Assembly: GCF_041435435.1 (NCBI RefSeq)
Contig: NZ_CP108494.1
Span: 6,482,501-6,546,500, forward strand
Source of the DNA: Streptomyces sp. NBC_01241
GTDB taxonomy: Bacteria; Actinomycetota; Actinomycetes; Streptomycetales; Streptomycetaceae
Direction: 5' to 3'
DNA length: 64,000 nucleotides
Part shown: positions 63,458 to 64,000 of the stretch, piece by piece
Position numbering within the stretch: the stretch's first letter is position 1
How the letters are laid out: each line of letters starts with the position of its first letter
Made by a program: the position numbers and the translations under genes
Notes under the pieces: model-generated
Databases searched by the model: none
Told to the model about the DNA's origin: nothing
The model's input: the letters and a program-made list of their open reading frames with translations, nothing else

Positions 63458-64000
63458 GTGGCCAGCCCGAAATCGTCGCGGGTCAGGGCGTCTGCGTCTC
63501 CCCGGCAAGCCCAGGGCGAGCATCCGTCGGGGACGCCCTCTTCCAGCGCTGCGGCGTCTTCATCGTCGCCAAGTTCCTGCTGCAGGGCGGCCCACTCAGC
63601 AGCGGTGACGTGATCGATGGGGGCCTCGGCCAGCGGTACGCGGGAGCGGTGCAGGAAGGCTTGGCCGAGCAGACGGTTGCCGCTGGCGTTGGCGCGGGCG
63701 TTGCCCTGGCGGATGGCGGCATCGAATTCGACCACGTCCGCCCACTCCTCGGGCGAGGTGTCACGGATGTGGCGCCACTGCGCGTTGCCGTGGAACGGGC
63801 ACCCCAAGCACGACGACTTCGGGGTGTCGGCGAGGTCGAGGGAGGACAGGTACCGGACGCAGTCGTTGCGCGACCAGCCCATGTCGATGAGCGGGTGCCG
63901 GTTGCGCATGTACTTCACGTCCGCGTCCTTGGCGCGGTGGAACTCGTCGGTGGAGATGCCGACCCACTGCTCGACGAACACCCCAACCGGGATCCGGGCT
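63454..64000 (-). CDS. PAPS-reductase-like / adenine nucleotide alpha-hydrolase protein, N-terminus cut by window end
   Basis: The C-terminal 181 residues of a protein that continues past 64000; the frame is open to the window edge (RIPVGVFVEQWVGISTDE). HRAKDADVKYMRNRHPLIDM, RNDCVRYLSS and SSCLGCPFHGNAQWRHIRD match the C-terminal part of phage and element-borne PAPS reductase/ATP-PPase-fold proteins. The CxxC probably binds a metal. The PP-loop, if present, lies outside the window. Its stop overlaps the methyltransferase start by 4 nt. Related proteins occur with DNA modification genes. Confidence 0.8.
   Translation of the reverse strand, partial: ARIPVGVFVEQWVGISTDEFHRAKDADVKYMRNRHPLIDMGWSRNDCVRYLSSLDLADTPKSSCLGCPFHGNAQWRHIRDTSPEEWADVVEFDAAIRQGNARANASGNRLLGQAFLHRSRVPLAEAPIDHVTAAEWAALQQELGDDEDAAALEEGVPDGCSPWACRGDADALTRDDFGLAT

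Overview
The window is high-GC actinobacterial DNA, almost certainly Streptomyces. GTG starts are frequent, GGAG-type ribosome sites and 1-4 nt gene overlaps are common, and the cutRS, DUF4193, DUF3093, dut, DUF3710 gene order is the Streptomyces core order.

Region 1 (1-24510) is conserved chromosome. It holds ferrochelatase, an inositol-phosphatase family enzyme, the CutRS two-component system, a block of small conserved genes with dUTPase, and then a large potassium-homeostasis cluster. The cluster is kdpF-A-B-C (P-type K+ pump), kdpD-E (its sensor and regulator), an OB-fold protein, DUF3159, two TrkA-type K+ channel regulators on the minus strand and a KimA-like K+ importer. A decayed ACC-deaminase gene lies between the TrkA pair and the KimA-like gene. 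A TrmA/RumA-type RNA methyltransferase closes the region.

Region 2 (24511-59955) is accessory DNA dominated by defence genes. It opens with a gene-poor stretch of tandem 11-bp repeats, paired dyads and a strong terminator, then a NucS-like/DUF5655 nuclease gene, a NUDIX hydrolase, a divergent sugar nucleotidyltransferase and a broken family-2 glycosyltransferase. The core is two back-to-back antiphage-type systems. The first, on the minus strand, is a three-gene pPIWI_RE island: a REase, a DinG-like Fe-S helicase and a pPIWI_RE protein. The second, on the plus strand, is a complete BREX type 2 (Pgl) operon: pglW, pglX, pglY, pglZ, brxD, brxHI. They are separated by about 550 bp that look like a truncated group II intron. 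Downstream lies a pair formed by an unrecognised protein and an XRE/ImmA-IrrE peptidase, then a truncated, frameshifted second copy of the DUF5655 gene. The two DUF5655 copies share a downstream palindrome and a nearby NUDIX gene, so the defence core sits between related blocks.

Region 3 (59956-64000) has a NUDIX hydrolase and a minus-strand set typical of integrative elements or prophages: a PAPS-reductase-like protein cut by the window end, a C5 cytosine methyltransferase, a protein with two DnaB N-terminal-like domains and no ATPase, and an unrecognised protein. No tRNA, rRNA, CRISPR array, integrase or intact transposase gene was found. The region-2 candidates most worth following are the pPIWI_RE/BREX pairing, the XRE/ImmA pair and the palindrome family.
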